Positions 1 to 9,003 of a stretch of DNA of 64,000 nt are shown here, in pieces. The translations under genes and the position numbers were made by a program. The notes under the pieces are model-generated. The model worked only from the letters and a program-made list of their open reading frames with translations. It was not told the DNA's origin and did no database searches. The number at the start of each line of letters is the position of its first letter. The stretch's first letter is position 1. Source of the stretch: Mucilaginibacter lappiensis (GTDB lineage Bacteria; Bacteroidota; Bacteroidia; Sphingobacteriales; Sphingobacteriaceae); NCBI RefSeq assembly GCF_900155965.1, contig NZ_FTMG01000004.1, positions 334,438 through 398,437 on the forward strand, read 5' to 3'.

Positions 1-917
1 ATCGAAAAACACGAAATGAAATAATTAAGGGTGATCTTGATATATCATCAGGCTTTACCACACGGTTCATTGGTACAGGGTCAACCCAAAATAACGGTAT
101 CGAGATTGAATTAAACGGAACCCCTTTTAAAACAGCCAATTTTGTATGGGCCCCCTCTTTTAATTTCACCTATGTACAAAACAAGATACTCCAAACCGAT
201 GGCACTCCTCAATCAGCAAATATCAGTTTTGGAACTTACCGGCCACTGAATGCTACTACAGCATTAGTTAAAGGACTACCTGGGCCACAAATCATGGCAA
301 ATGATTATCTGCGCAATGCAAGCGGGCAAATCATATTTGATGCTAATGGGTTACCTCTGGCAGGCCCACGAGTACCAATGGGTAGTGCCGTACCTAAAAT
401 TTATGGTGGCTTTAATAATAATTTCACCTATAAAAACTTGAATCTTTCCTTCCTGATTGATTACCGGTATGGGAACAAAATTCTATCTGCCACTAATTAT
501 AACAGCATTTACCGGGGGTTGAACAAATTAACGCTTGTTGGTCGTGAAGGTGGCGTTGTTGGTGACGGGGTGACACTAACGGGGGCCAAGAATACAATAT
601 CCGTACCTGCGGAAAACTATTATCAGGCGTTGGCGCAAAACATATCAGCACTCAATGTTCTGGATGGCAGCTTTATTAAGCTACGACAAGTTACCCTTGG
701 ATATACTTTTTCAAAAGGTGTTTTAAGAAATTCTCCAATTGAAGGTATAACCGTATCTTTAGTGGGTCGTAATCTTTGGACAATTATGAAACACTCGGAC
801 AATATCGACCCTGAATCGGGCTTCTCGCCCGATATTAAATATGCAGGTATTGAAGGCGCAAGCTTACCTCCTACTCATACATATGGAATTAACCTTAATA
901 TTAAACTTAAAAAGTAA
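1..917 (+). CDS. SusC/RagA TonB-linked outer-membrane receptor, 3' part
   Basis: The reading frame is open from the window edge (first complete codon at 3) to the TAA at 917, giving about 304 residues of the C-terminal beta-barrel. Hallmarks of SusC-type receptors are visible: NNGIEIELNG near the start, a PKIYGGFNNNFTYKN strand, FIKLRQVTLGYTF, VSLVGRNLW and the ending LPPTHTYGINLNIKLKK. Such proteins import glycans across the outer membrane with a SusD lipoprotein and TonB energy. Here the next gene, 10 bases downstream, is a GH3 glycosidase and not SusD, which is unusual. The ATG at 294 is internal. The N-terminal plug and CarboxypepD-like domain lie outside the window. Confidence 0.93.
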   Translation, partial: RKTRNEIIKGDLDISSGFTTRFIGTGSTQNNGIEIELNGTPFKTANFVWAPSFNFTYVQNKILQTDGTPQSANISFGTYRPLNATTALVKGLPGPQIMANDYLRNASGQIIFDANGLPLAGPRVPMGSAVPKIYGGFNNNFTYKNLNLSFLIDYRYGNKILSATNYNSIYRGLNKLTLVGREGGVVGDGVTLTGAKNTISVPAENYYQALAQNISALNVLDGSFIKLRQVTLGYTFSKGVLRNSPIEGITVSLVGRNLWTIMKHSDNIDPESGFSPDIKYAGIEGASLPPTHTYGINLNIKLKK

Positions 918-927
918 TCAGAAAAAA

Positions 928-3108
928 ATGGCTCCAACCATAAAAAACCTCATCAGATTGTCAGCCGTTACGATGGCAATATTGTTCATTAGTATTGCTA
1001 CTCAGGCACAACAAAAACTTTTTTATAAAGATGTTTCGCAATCGATTGAGATAAGGGTAAAAGATCTTTTATCCAAGCTTACACTAGAAGAAAAAATATC
1101 CCTTTTAGGTTATCGCAGCCAGGCAGTGCCCCGCTTAGGTATACCGGCATATAATTGGTGGAACGAGGCGCTGCACGGTGTTGCCCGCGCCGGAGAAGCT
1201 ACTATATTTCCTCAGGCTATAGGTATGTCGGCAACATTTAATGACGAACTTTTGAAGGATGTATCAACGGCTATATCGACAGAGGCCCGTGCCAAATATA
1301 ACCTCGCTATAGCACAGGACAGGCATTTACAATACATGGGGCTTACCTTCTGGACACCTAATATTAATATCTTCCGCGATCCGCGCTGGGGCCGCGGACA
1401 GGAAACTTATGGCGAAGATCCATTTTTAACCGGCCGTATGGGTTCAGCTTTTGTTAAAGGTTTGCAGGGAGATGATCCGCGTTACCTAAAAGCCTCTGCT
1501 ACCGCCAAACACTTCGCGGTTCATAGCGGCCCTGAAGCGGAACGTGATCGATTTGATGCGAAGGTGGATGAAAAGGACTTGCGCGAAACCTATTTATACG
1601 CCTTCCATGAACTGGTAGATGCTGGCGTAGAATCAGTAATGAGCGCTTATAACCGCGTAAACGGCGTACCCAATTCCATCAACAAAGTATTGCTTACTGA
1701 TATATTACGCAAGGAATGGGGATTTAAAGGACATGTGGTTACCGATTGCGGCGCCCTTGATGATGTTTATTTGACCCATAAAACTTTACCAACGGCTGTC
1801 GAAGTTGCCGCGGCTGCCTTGAAAGCCGGTGTAAATTTAGATTGTTCATCTATTTTACAAAATGATGGAATGAAAGCCATTCAACAAAAACTGTTAACGG
1901 AGAAGGATGTGGATATGGCATTGACCCCAATTTTACGCACCGAGTTTAAACTTGGTTTTTATGACGATCCGAACCTCAACCCTTATCATAGTTATGGTGT
2001 AGATAGTATTCATAATACGCAGCATATAGCCCTTGCCCGTAAAGTAGCCCAGCAAAGTATGGTGTTACTTAAAAACGATAAAAATATTTTACCATTGACT
2101 AAGGCCAATGTATCCAGTATTATGGTTGTGGGCCCAAATGCTGCATCTCTTGATGCCATGGTGGCTAACTATCACGGTACAAGCAGTAAGGTAATAAACT
2201 TTGTGGAAGGTATCACCGCTGCGGTTAGTAAATCAACAAGGGTTGAATATGATCTGGGTTGCGATTACAAGGATACTACTCATTTTGGCGGTACTTGGGC
2301 CGCTGGTAATGCTGATGTTACCATAGCGGTGATCGGATTATCGCCAGTATTAGAAGGCGAAGCGGGTGATGCGTTTTTATCAAACAGTGGTGGCGACAAA
2401 AAAGACCTGAGCTTGCCTGCCAGCGAGATCGCATTTATAAAAGCTTTGAGAAAAGGTGTTAAAACCAAACCCATTATTGCTGTGATTACAGCAGGTAGTG
2501 ATGTAGATGTTTCGGCTATTGAGCCTTATGTTGATGCGGTTATATTTGCCTGGTATCCTGGTGAACAAGGTGGTAACGCCCTGGCCGATATTGTATTTGG
2601 CGATGTTTCTCCTTCGGGCCATTTACCGCTTACATTTTACAAAGACATAAGCAACCTACCAGACTATCAGAATTACAATATGAAAGGTCGTACCTATAGA
2701 TATTACGACGGTCCGGTTCAATATCCGTTTGGCTTTGGTCTAAGCTATACCTCATTTGCCTACATTTTGGAGAGTAAGCCTAAAACTCTCTATAAAAAGA
2801 CAGACACATTATCCGTAACAGTTAAAGTACAAAACACAGGCAAAATGAATGGTGACGAGGTTGTTCAGGCATATATTGAATACCCAAAGCTTGATAGGAT
2901 GCCCATTAAGGAATTAAAAAGTTTTAAGCGTATCAGTCTGACAAAAGATAGTGAAGGATCGGTTACTCTAAAAATACCTGTACAGGATCTGCAAAAATGG
3001 GATATGGCCTCCCATCAATGGAAAATATATCCGGGCAAATACAAATTAGTGCTTGGCTGTAATTCTGCTGATGAAAAAGCAAGCGTTGATTTTACTATAA
3101 CTAAATAA
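928..3108 (+). CDS. Secreted glycoside hydrolase family 3 (beta-xylosidase/beta-glucosidase type)
   Basis: The protein has 726 residues from the ATG at 928. I prefer this start over an in-frame ATG at 841 because it begins a signal peptide (MAPTIKNLIRLSAV..ISIATQAQ), while the longer form runs back into the SusC gene. GH3 features in order: YNWWNEALHGVA near residue 65, typical of xylosidase-like GH3; FRDPRWGRGQETYGEDP; AKHFAVHSGPE; MSAYNRVNGVP; and the nucleophile motif VVTDCGALDD with Asp273. A GH3 C-terminal domain follows, then a fibronectin-III-like domain over about the last 90 residues. It probably removes sugars from the non-reducing end of beta-linked oligosaccharides in the periplasm. 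It is likely co-transcribed with the SusC gene. Exact substrate is not readable from sequence. Confidence 0.93.
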   Translation: MAPTIKNLIRLSAVTMAILFISIATQAQQKLFYKDVSQSIEIRVKDLLSKLTLEEKISLLGYRSQAVPRLGIPAYNWWNEALHGVARAGEATIFPQAIGMSATFNDELLKDVSTAISTEARAKYNLAIAQDRHLQYMGLTFWTPNINIFRDPRWGRGQETYGEDPFLTGRMGSAFVKGLQGDDPRYLKASATAKHFAVHSGPEAERDRFDAKVDEKDLRETYLYAFHELVDAGVESVMSAYNRVNGVPNSINKVLLTDILRKEWGFKGHVVTDCGALDDVYLTHKTLPTAVEVAAAALKAGVNLDCSSILQNDGMKAIQQKLLTEKDVDMALTPILRTEFKLGFYDDPNLNPYHSYGVDSIHNTQHIALARKVAQQSMVLLKNDKNILPLTKANVSSIMVVGPNAASLDAMVANYHGTSSKVINFVEGITAAVSKSTRVEYDLGCDYKDTTHFGGTWAAGNADVTIAVIGLSPVLEGEAGDAFLSNSGGDKKDLSLPASEIAFIKALRKGVKTKPIIAVITAGSDVDVSAIEPYVDAVIFAWYPGEQGGNALADIVFGDVSPSGHLPLTFYKDISNLPDYQNYNMKGRTYRYYDGPVQYPFGFGLSYTSFAYILESKPKTLYKKTDTLSVTVKVQNTGKMNGDEVVQAYIEYPKLDRMPIKELKSFKRISLTKDSEGSVTLKIPVQDLQKWDMASHQWKIYPGKYKLVLGCNSADEKASVDFTITK

Positions 3109-3114
3109 AATATA

Positions 3115-3157
3115 ATGAAGCTTAATATCCAGAACAGTTCAGGATATTAAGCTTCAT
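3115..3157. terminator. Bidirectional terminator-like hairpin between convergent genes
   Basis: Perfect 16-bp inverted repeat (arms 3115-3130 and 3142-3157, 11-nt loop) between the GH3 gene and the convergent dehydrogenase gene. Its right arm overlaps the last codons and stop (3147-3149) of the dehydrogenase. On the minus strand it is followed by a U-rich stretch, so it is more convincing as the end of the dehydrogenase transcript. Confidence 0.7.
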
Positions 3158-4169
3158 TTACAGATACCATAGCTTTTATTACGCCCATTTCAGGATTTAG
3201 CCAATCGGCAAACTCATCTTTTACCTCATTAAATTCAACCCGGTGCGTAATGTAGGTCAGTGGATCTACCAATCCGTTTTTCATGGAATTTACCACATGT
3301 TCAAAATCTGCCCTTGTAGCATTTCTGCTGCTCATTAATGTGCCTTCGCGTTTATGAAACTCTGGGTGACTAAAGTTAATTTCTCCTTTTTGCAAACCAA
3401 TAAGTATATACCTTGCCCCATGAGCCATATATTGGAAGGAATTATTGATAGCTTTGAGATTACCCGTTGCATCAATTATAACAGTAGGCATATTACCTTG
3501 AGTTATTTCCATTAATTGCTCCGTTACGTTATTGTCTTTAGCATTTACGGTATATGCAACTTTCAATTTATCTTTACAAAATTGTAAACGCTGTTCATTA
3601 ATATCTAAGGCAATCACCTTTGCACCGGCAATCCTGGCAAATTCCATGGTTCCTAAACCAATAGGTCCGGCACCAATCACCAGCACAAATTCATCTGGCT
3701 GTACACTAGCCCTTCTGATACCATGAGCACCTATAGCCAATGGCTCTATCAATGCCAATTCATCAAAGCTCAACCCGTTTCCATGAACCAGTGATGACGA
3801 AGGAACTGATAAGTATTCGCTCATGCCCCCGTCAATATGCACGCCGCAAACTTTAATACTGGTACAGCAATTGGGTTTATTATTAACGCAAGCGATACAA
3901 ACACCACAATTGAAATACGGTATAAAAGTCACCGCCTCGCCGATTTCAAAACCTGGAGCATTGTCAACCTCAACTAATTCACCGGAAAGCTCGTGTCCTA
4001 ATATGCGAGGATAGGTAAAATAGGGCTGAGTTCCTTCAAAGGCATGCAGATCTGTCCCACAAATGCCAATACGTTTTATTTTAATAATAGAATGGTCTTT
4101 AGTTAAAACAGGTTTATCGGTCTTTTGATAGGTTAAAAGTCCAGGTTCAGTACAGCTTAGTATATCCAT
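3147..4169 (-). CDS. Zinc-dependent alcohol/sugar dehydrogenase (MDR superfamily)
   Basis: 340 residues, full length for medium-chain dehydrogenases. Catalytic zinc ligands are visible as Cys37 (GICGTD), His59-Glu60 (GHE) and Glu142 (IEPLA). A structural-zinc cysteine cluster lies at Cys88, Cys91, Cys94 and Cys101/102. The NAD-binding Rossmann motif GAGPIG is at 166-171. The GTDLHAF..YFTYPRILGHE segment resembles sugar-acid or polyol oxidoreductases of the L-galactonate/sorbitol dehydrogenase branch, but the substrate cannot be fixed. The gene faces the SusC-GH3 pair, which fits a sugar-catabolic role. That context is suggestive only. Confidence 0.9.
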   Translation of the reverse strand: MDILSCTEPGLLTYQKTDKPVLTKDHSIIKIKRIGICGTDLHAFEGTQPYFTYPRILGHELSGELVEVDNAPGFEIGEAVTFIPYFNCGVCIACVNNKPNCCTSIKVCGVHIDGGMSEYLSVPSSSLVHGNGLSFDELALIEPLAIGAHGIRRASVQPDEFVLVIGAGPIGLGTMEFARIAGAKVIALDINEQRLQFCKDKLKVAYTVNAKDNNVTEQLMEITQGNMPTVIIDATGNLKAINNSFQYMAHGARYILIGLQKGEINFSHPEFHKREGTLMSSRNATRADFEHVVNSMKNGLVDPLTYITHRVEFNEVKDEFADWLNPEMGVIKAMVSVNEA

Positions 4170-4179
4170 TTTTTTGTTA

Positions 4180-4857
4180 TCAGCTTAAAAAATCAACTCC
4201 ATTTACGCCTTTTATCTTTTTCAGTTCAGCAATCACTGTCATTACGGTTTCTTGCTGATTAAATTGTTTCTGTATGGTGATCTTGATCTCATCATTCCCA
4301 TCTCCGGAAAGCAAACTGATTTCCCTGAAAGGAATATTGTTTATTTTCAAAACTCCTTCTATCGCTTCAAAATCTACCTGCTTTTGTTCTAAGGTCATTC
4401 TAATATTACGATACCTGTTTTTCTTGAAAAATCTATTTTCAAAAGGCTTAAATACGGCAAGAATAATCAAAGCAATAAACGTGGTACTCACTGCTTCTAT
4501 GTATAAACCACCACCAACAGCCAAACCAATTGCTGCTACCGTCCAAAGACCCGCTGCTGTGGTCAAACCTTTTACAATCTCGTTACGCAGAAAAAATATA
4601 GTGCCGGCGCCCAGAAAACCAATGCCACTCACTACCTGAGCAGCTACCCGTGAAGGATCAAGCTCGATACCTGGTTTACCCACAACATCATTAAAACCAT
4701 AGGTTGAAACCAACATGATGAGCGCCGAGCCAAGACTAACCATCATATGGGTTCGTAAACCGGCTGTCCACTGTCGGCGTTCGCGCTCCCATCCAATTAT
4801 ACTGCCTAACAGTGCGGCTACTAAAAGCCGTAAAAGCATATCGTAAGTACTTATCAT
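4180..4857 (-). CDS. MgtC/SapB family membrane protein
   Basis: 225 residues from the ATG at 4857 (MISTYDMLLRLL). An upstream in-frame ATG at 4959 would add 34 residues unlike the family. The N-terminal half matches the MgtC/SapB signature: LLVAALLGSIIGWERERR, then AGLRTHMMVSLGSALIML, GAGTIFF and GLTTAAGLWTVAAIGLAVGGG, forming four to five membrane helices. The C-terminal ~80 residues are soluble and ACT-like (IEGVLKINNIPF, ELKKIKGVNGVDFL). Relatives support growth in low magnesium and modulate membrane ATPase in pathogens; here the function is probably ion homeostasis. It lies 10 bases downstream of the dehydrogenase start on the same strand order, so the two may be co-transcribed with this gene first. 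Confidence 0.9.
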   Translation of the reverse strand: MISTYDMLLRLLVAALLGSIIGWERERRQWTAGLRTHMMVSLGSALIMLVSTYGFNDVVGKPGIELDPSRVAAQVVSGIGFLGAGTIFFLRNEIVKGLTTAAGLWTVAAIGLAVGGGLYIEAVSTTFIALIILAVFKPFENRFFKKNRYRNIRMTLEQKQVDFEAIEGVLKINNIPFREISLLSGDGNDEIKITIQKQFNQQETVMTVIAELKKIKGVNGVDFLS

Positions 4858-5030
4858 ATTATTCAAATGAATTATAGTGGCATTCAAATATACATGAACA
4901 TTAAAAAGTCTATCATAAAAAATGAAGTTGAATTGATTTTTTAAATCGTACGCTATCAACCAGGTAAAGTTTTCAAAATAAGTTCAGCAAAAATATAATC
5001 CCTAAACAGGCGGACATTTTTTTTTCAAAA

Positions 5031-5203
5031 GTGGGTTTACATGGTTTACACAATTCATGCTTAACTTTTATTTATATAATTGATAGTCAGTAAATTATAT
5101 AAATTTATCCTCATATAGTGGGTTTATATGTAAACCATAATATATTATTTAAATAAAGCCTCATAAAGAATTAATTATCAGTAACTTAATGCTTTATGAG
5201 GCT
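5031..5203. promoter_or_regulatory. Gene-free segment with dense inverted repeats and TGTAAACC boxes
   Basis: The ~440-base gap 4858-5303 has no credible gene. It holds exact GGTTTACA boxes at 5034-5041 and 5043-5050, the inverted form TGTAAACC at 5129-5136 and a one-mismatch copy at 5121-5128. Between them is a perfect 12-bp inverted repeat (5070-5081 / 5093-5104, 11-nt spacer). A second perfect 12-bp inverted repeat follows (5157-5168 / 5192-5203, 23-nt loop) just upstream of the small gene at 5304. The arrangement looks like a regulatory region for divergent transcription. No regulator is identified. Confidence 0.5.
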
Positions 5204-5303
5204 CTCAATATTGGAAACTCATTATTTGATATAAGTTCCCTTAGTAAAATTTCCCAAAACAATTCTATACACCTTTTGTCTATAAATTAAAAAATCATTC
5301 ACT

Positions 5304-5633
5304 ATGATTACCAGCGGCATTACAATTGGGATCAATAAACAAGATGGCACTTCAATGAATATTGCCATTGACCCGGTAAATACCAATAAGACAGAATCGG
5401 GTACAGCAAATACCGGTACCTATAAATTATATAGGGATATCGATAGCGCTAAAACTTTTGATAAAGGATATCTAGGTGCAATATCTTTGGATGGTGCAGA
5501 CAATAGCTACCATTACTCCGGCGGTACCGAGCTTACCGACTTTGAGCTGAAACAACTAGCCGATTTTATACGCGGCTATCACGCTACTGGAAAAGAATTG
5601 GATGATCATAACCGCGACATCACTACCAAGTGA
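5304..5633 (+). CDS. Hypothetical small protein, 109 residues
   Basis: I do not recognise a family. The protein is soluble, without signal peptide or membrane segment, rich in Asn, Thr, Gly and Asp, and ends in an acidic helical region (TDFELKQLADFIRGYHATGKELDD). The first half (IAIDPVNTNKTESGTANTGTYKLYRDID) is beta-prone with turns. The start ATG at 5304 lacks an obvious Shine-Dalgarno, as usual here. Codon use resembles the neighbours. It converges on the uracil-DNA glycosylase gene with 11 bases between stops. It is preceded by the inverted-repeat-rich region. Confidence 0.65.
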   Translation: MITSGITIGINKQDGTSMNIAIDPVNTNKTESGTANTGTYKLYRDIDSAKTFDKGYLGAISLDGADNSYHYSGGTELTDFELKQLADFIRGYHATGKELDDHNRDITTK

Positions 5634-5644
5634 TTAGTTCCTAT

Positions 5645-6343
5645 TTACAAAAGAACTTTATTAAACTCACGGATATACTTATCAATATAATTTTGTTTTG
5701 ATTTTGCCTTATACTGCATAATATACCGGGGATGTTCTAACGCAATGATCTCTTTAAAAAAGCGTTTCTCATCATTTAGCTTTCGTAAAAAGGCTTCATT
5801 TTTTCCAGTTCCAAAACAAAAACAAACATCCGTTTCAAAACCTATATCTAGTTGCTTCTGTATATTTTCTATAATGAACGGATATGCCGCCTTTTGTAAT
5901 GCAGGGGTATCATAATAGTTGTAATTCGTTTCTTTTCCGTTACTGCCGGTAATAGTAAAACCCAACGGACAAACAGAGTGGATATAAAACTGCTTATAAA
6001 ACTCCTGTATGCCGCCAAACGCACCTATCATGTCGTAAACATACTCTGATGATGGTTCATGTGTCAGTGGGCCTTCAAAAGGGATCTGGCATTGAGCAAT
6101 CATTCTTTTGGGATCGGTAAATGATACTCCCGTCATACCGGAGCCAAATCTTCCCGGATTAATACCTAGTATTAAATGCCGGGGATGGTCGTCACTATAA
6201 TACTTACGGTAAAACTGGGTAGAAACCTGCATGGCAGATCCGCTTTCTTTAAACGGGTTCATAATGCTAATACCGGGAGGCAATGCTCCGGTAAAATCAA
6301 GCTGCTGGTTAAAGGCTATTATCCTATCGGCAAAAGTGCTCAT
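5645..6343 (-). CDS. SMUG-like uracil-DNA glycosylase family protein (DUF4918 type)
   Basis: 232 residues. The motif LILGINPGRFGSGMTG followed by VSFTDPKRM matches motif 1 of SMUG1-like uracil-DNA glycosylases (GMNPGPFGMxQTG in SMUG1). The C-terminal LEHPRYIMQY corresponds to motif 2, whose His contacts the excised base. Length and organisation fit the Bacteroidota branch. Expected role: base excision repair of uracil or oxidised pyrimidines. The motif-2 sequence HPR differs from the classical HPSP, so base preference is uncertain. The gene stands alone between convergent (5633) and same-strand (6438) neighbours. Confidence 0.82.
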   Translation of the reverse strand: MSTFADRIIAFNQQLDFTGALPPGISIMNPFKESGSAMQVSTQFYRKYYSDDHPRHLILGINPGRFGSGMTGVSFTDPKRMIAQCQIPFEGPLTHEPSSEYVYDMIGAFGGIQEFYKQFYIHSVCPLGFTITGSNGKETNYNYYDTPALQKAAYPFIIENIQKQLDIGFETDVCFCFGTGKNEAFLRKLNDEKRFFKEIIALEHPRYIMQYKAKSKQNYIDKYIREFNKVLL

Positions 6344-6437
6344 ATTAACCGCTAACTTATTTAAAAAGAACGGTACAAAAAATAAAATCCCGGCTCCAAT
6401 AGGTAACCGGGATTTATAAGCATCAGTTAATCAATAA

Positions 6438-8069
6438 TTACTTCATATATTCTTTATCCAGGAACAGGTAACGTGTACGGTTCACTTCGGTTTTAAGCTG
6501 ACTTACAACATCAATAGTCATAAATTTCACATGGTCATTATCCTTAATGGCTTCCCATTTAGGCTGACCGTTACCATTCGGGTTACCCGTTTTTATAAAA
6601 TTGGCAAAATAGTTTTCCATGGTGGCTGATACCTTGTAGTCATCGGGCGTCCAGGCATAAACCTTATTACTGGCTAAATTTCCCATTGCATATTCAATTT
6701 CTGAAGCATGAGGAGCCCCTACCGCCAAGGGTTTAGGAGCGGCTGCTTTGGAGCCATCACCTTTTACAACACCACCGGCAAGACCGGGTGTCGCATTACC
6801 CATTTGAGCTGTCATAGCCGGTCGTACGCGGGCAAATTCATAGCGATAAACTGGCTTACCGCCTGTTTTTACCTGCAGATCGGCCCATTTCCAGGTACTG
6901 TAAACTATAAAACGATCACTGGACAAAGCCGTTGCAGAACGGATTACCTCATCGTTTGTTGATGCGGGATATAACTTTAAAACTTCTTCGGCCCGATCGC
7001 CATAAAGTTGTTTTAATACTTTAGTGTAATTTTCAAGAGTTGGTGCATCGCCCCTGAACACAAATTGATAAGGCACTTCTGCAGAGTTCCACCCTACCAA
7101 AAGAGGCACATGTGCCTGCTCACCAGCTTCAAAAATTTCGGGTAATGATTTTGGCAGTAAATAACCATCAATAGTAGCTGAGGTTGCGGATGCACCTGCA
7201 GAAAAAACAGAATCAAGTAATTGCTTTGCTGGTAAAGCTCTTAGTTCAGCCAATGAATTGGCTTTTAAACGTGCGGCAAAGGTTGTACCTCTTTGTTCAC
7301 CCTCAGCCAATGGAATAGGGTAAAGTGTTGGGTTTATACCCGCTCCGCTTTCGCCAATAGCACCCGCTATCAGGTCTTTTGATAAGGGAGAAGCCATTTG
7401 TACAGACACAGAAATAGAGCCCGCTGATTCACCAGCAATCGTAACCCGTTTAGGATCGCCACCAAATGCCGCGATATTTTTTTTTACCCATAACAAAGCG
7501 GCATGTTGATCAAGATACCCGTAGTTACCGGAAGAATGGTTGGGCGATTCTTTGGTTAGTTCCGGATGGGCAAAAAAGCCAAATATACCCAGCCTATAAT
7601 TTACGGTGAGCGCCACAATACCTTTCTTAGCCATGCTTTCCCCGTCATAGCGTGGCTCAGATCCATCACCAGCGGCCAATCCACCACCATAAAAATAAAC
7701 CAATACCGGAAGTTTCTCTTTACCGGTTTTAGCCGGTGTCCAAACATTCAGGTACAAACAATCTTCACTCATCCCACCCGAACGGAAACCCATATCACCA
7801 AATATTGGCTTTTGCATTGGATTGTTTCCAAAATGGTCGGCCTTTAATACGCCCTGCCAGTTTTGAGCCGATTGGGGTTCTTTCCATCGCAGATCACCCA
7901 CCGGGGGTTGTGCATAGGGAATCCCCTTAAATATCAGAATGGATGATCCAGCTTCCCTTGTACCCTCTACTACCCCATTCTGTGTGCTTACCTGGTTGCC
8001 TGTTTGGGCAAACACTTTTACGGTAATAATTTGTGTAAGCAGCCATACTGCTATTAGTGTTTTTTTCAT
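6438..8069 (-). CDS. Secreted type-B carboxylesterase/lipase
   Basis: 543 residues with a signal peptide (MKKTLIAVWLLTQIITVKVFA). Carboxylesterase type-B landmarks appear in order: FKGIPYAQPPVGDLRWKEP, EDCLYLNVWTP, oxyanion-hole YFYGGGLAAG near 125-134, the nucleophile elbow GESAGS with Ser215, and the His motif GAPHASEIEYAMG. The acidic residue is probably Glu in GWNSAEVP. It hydrolyses ester bonds in the periplasm or outside; acyl groups on plant polysaccharides are a plausible but unproven substrate. It is divergent from the NrtR-type regulator at 8203, with a candidate operator in between. Confidence 0.92.
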   Translation of the reverse strand: MKKTLIAVWLLTQIITVKVFAQTGNQVSTQNGVVEGTREAGSSILIFKGIPYAQPPVGDLRWKEPQSAQNWQGVLKADHFGNNPMQKPIFGDMGFRSGGMSEDCLYLNVWTPAKTGKEKLPVLVYFYGGGLAAGDGSEPRYDGESMAKKGIVALTVNYRLGIFGFFAHPELTKESPNHSSGNYGYLDQHAALLWVKKNIAAFGGDPKRVTIAGESAGSISVSVQMASPLSKDLIAGAIGESGAGINPTLYPIPLAEGEQRGTTFAARLKANSLAELRALPAKQLLDSVFSAGASATSATIDGYLLPKSLPEIFEAGEQAHVPLLVGWNSAEVPYQFVFRGDAPTLENYTKVLKQLYGDRAEEVLKLYPASTNDEVIRSATALSSDRFIVYSTWKWADLQVKTGGKPVYRYEFARVRPAMTAQMGNATPGLAGGVVKGDGSKAAAPKPLAVGAPHASEIEYAMGNLASNKVYAWTPDDYKVSATMENYFANFIKTGNPNGNGQPKWEAIKDNDHVKFMTIDVVSQLKTEVNRTRYLFLDKEYMK

Positions 8070-8111
8070 ATTGGTTATAATTGCTAATTGGCTTAAAATG
8101 AATAGATTTAA

Positions 8112-8138
8112 ATTATTGTATCATTTTGTTACAATAAT
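8112..8138. promoter_or_regulatory. Candidate operator: ATTATTGTA-N9-TACAATAAT
   Basis: Perfect 9-bp inverted repeat with a 9-nt spacer in the 133-base divergent region between the carboxylesterase gene and the Nudix-type regulator gene. NrtR-family regulators commonly act on their own divergent neighbour through such palindromes, so this is the best candidate site for the 8203 protein. Binding itself is inference. Confidence 0.5.
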
Positions 8139-8202
8139 AAATTAAATTTAATTAAACATCAATTTTTTTGTTAATTGCTTCCTGATTTTTTACTATATTT
8201 AA

Positions 8203-8934
8203 ATGAACAACGAGTTTATAAAGCAGGAAACGAATGTTACCGGCGAAGGCTACTTACCCGGTTTAGCTATTGATACGGTTATTTTTGGCTTCCACGATGA
8301 TAAACTTAAAGTACTGATCCTTAGTTATAAGGATACGAGCTTATATGCACTTCCGGGTGGCTTTGTGCACACTGAGGAAGATGTTAATGAAGCTGCGCGT
8401 CGCGTTTTGTTTAGCCGTACAGGGCTAACCAATATATTTCTTGACCAGTTTTATGTATTTGGCGATAAAAGTCGTTACGATGCCTCATCACTTAAAACTA
8501 TTATGAAAGCCCGCGGTTTCACGCCCCCAGAAGATCATTGGTTATTAAAGCGCTTTGTATCGGTTGGCTATTATGCTCTTGTTGATTTTACCAAAGCTAT
8601 TCCTACCCCAGATAGTATATCTGACAGTTGTGATTGGTTCAGTTTGGATAAACTACCTCCATTAATGCAGGATCATCGGCAAATAATTGACAAAGCATTA
8701 CAAACCCTGCAAGCCAACCTCGATCATAAGCTCATTGGCTTTAATCTGTTGTCTGATGACTTTACCATGGGCGATTTGCAACGCCTTTACGAAACTGTTT
8801 TAAATAAAAAACTGATCCGTGCCGCTTTTCAGCGTAAAATGCTCGGTTTAGGTATACTGGAACGGATAGCTAAAAAATGGACAGGGGGAGCACATAAAGC
8901 CCCTTACCTTTATCGGTTTATTGCCAGAGATTAG
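8203..8934 (+). CDS. NrtR-type transcriptional regulator (degenerate Nudix domain + winged helix)
   Basis: 243 residues. The N-terminal ~160 residues form a Nudix fold: LAIDTVIFGFHDDKLKVLIL, ALPGGFVHTEED, and a Nudix box at about 52-75. The catalytic REuxEE core is replaced by RVLFSR, so hydrolase activity is unlikely. The C-terminal ~75 residues (FTMGDLQRLYETVLNKKLIRAAFQRK..LERIAKKWTGGAHKAPYLYRF) are the winged-helix domain of NrtR/AraR-like regulators. In Bacteroidota these proteins sense sugar derivatives or ADP-ribose and repress catabolic genes. The likely target is the divergent carboxylesterase gene, perhaps with its own promoter. Confidence 0.87.
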   Translation: MNNEFIKQETNVTGEGYLPGLAIDTVIFGFHDDKLKVLILSYKDTSLYALPGGFVHTEEDVNEAARRVLFSRTGLTNIFLDQFYVFGDKSRYDASSLKTIMKARGFTPPEDHWLLKRFVSVGYYALVDFTKAIPTPDSISDSCDWFSLDKLPPLMQDHRQIIDKALQTLQANLDHKLIGFNLLSDDFTMGDLQRLYETVLNKKLIRAAFQRKMLGLGILERIAKKWTGGAHKAPYLYRFIARD

Positions 8935-9003
8935 CATTATGTCATAATTAGCCCTTTAATTGTCGTATTCCCCCCCTTCGCTTCCTGTTTGATGAAGGTA
9001 AAT

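Noticed and set aside
841..927. Longer start of the GH3 gene at 841
   Set aside because: It would overlap the SusC coding end and hide the signal peptide; the ATG at 928 begins a normal signal peptide.
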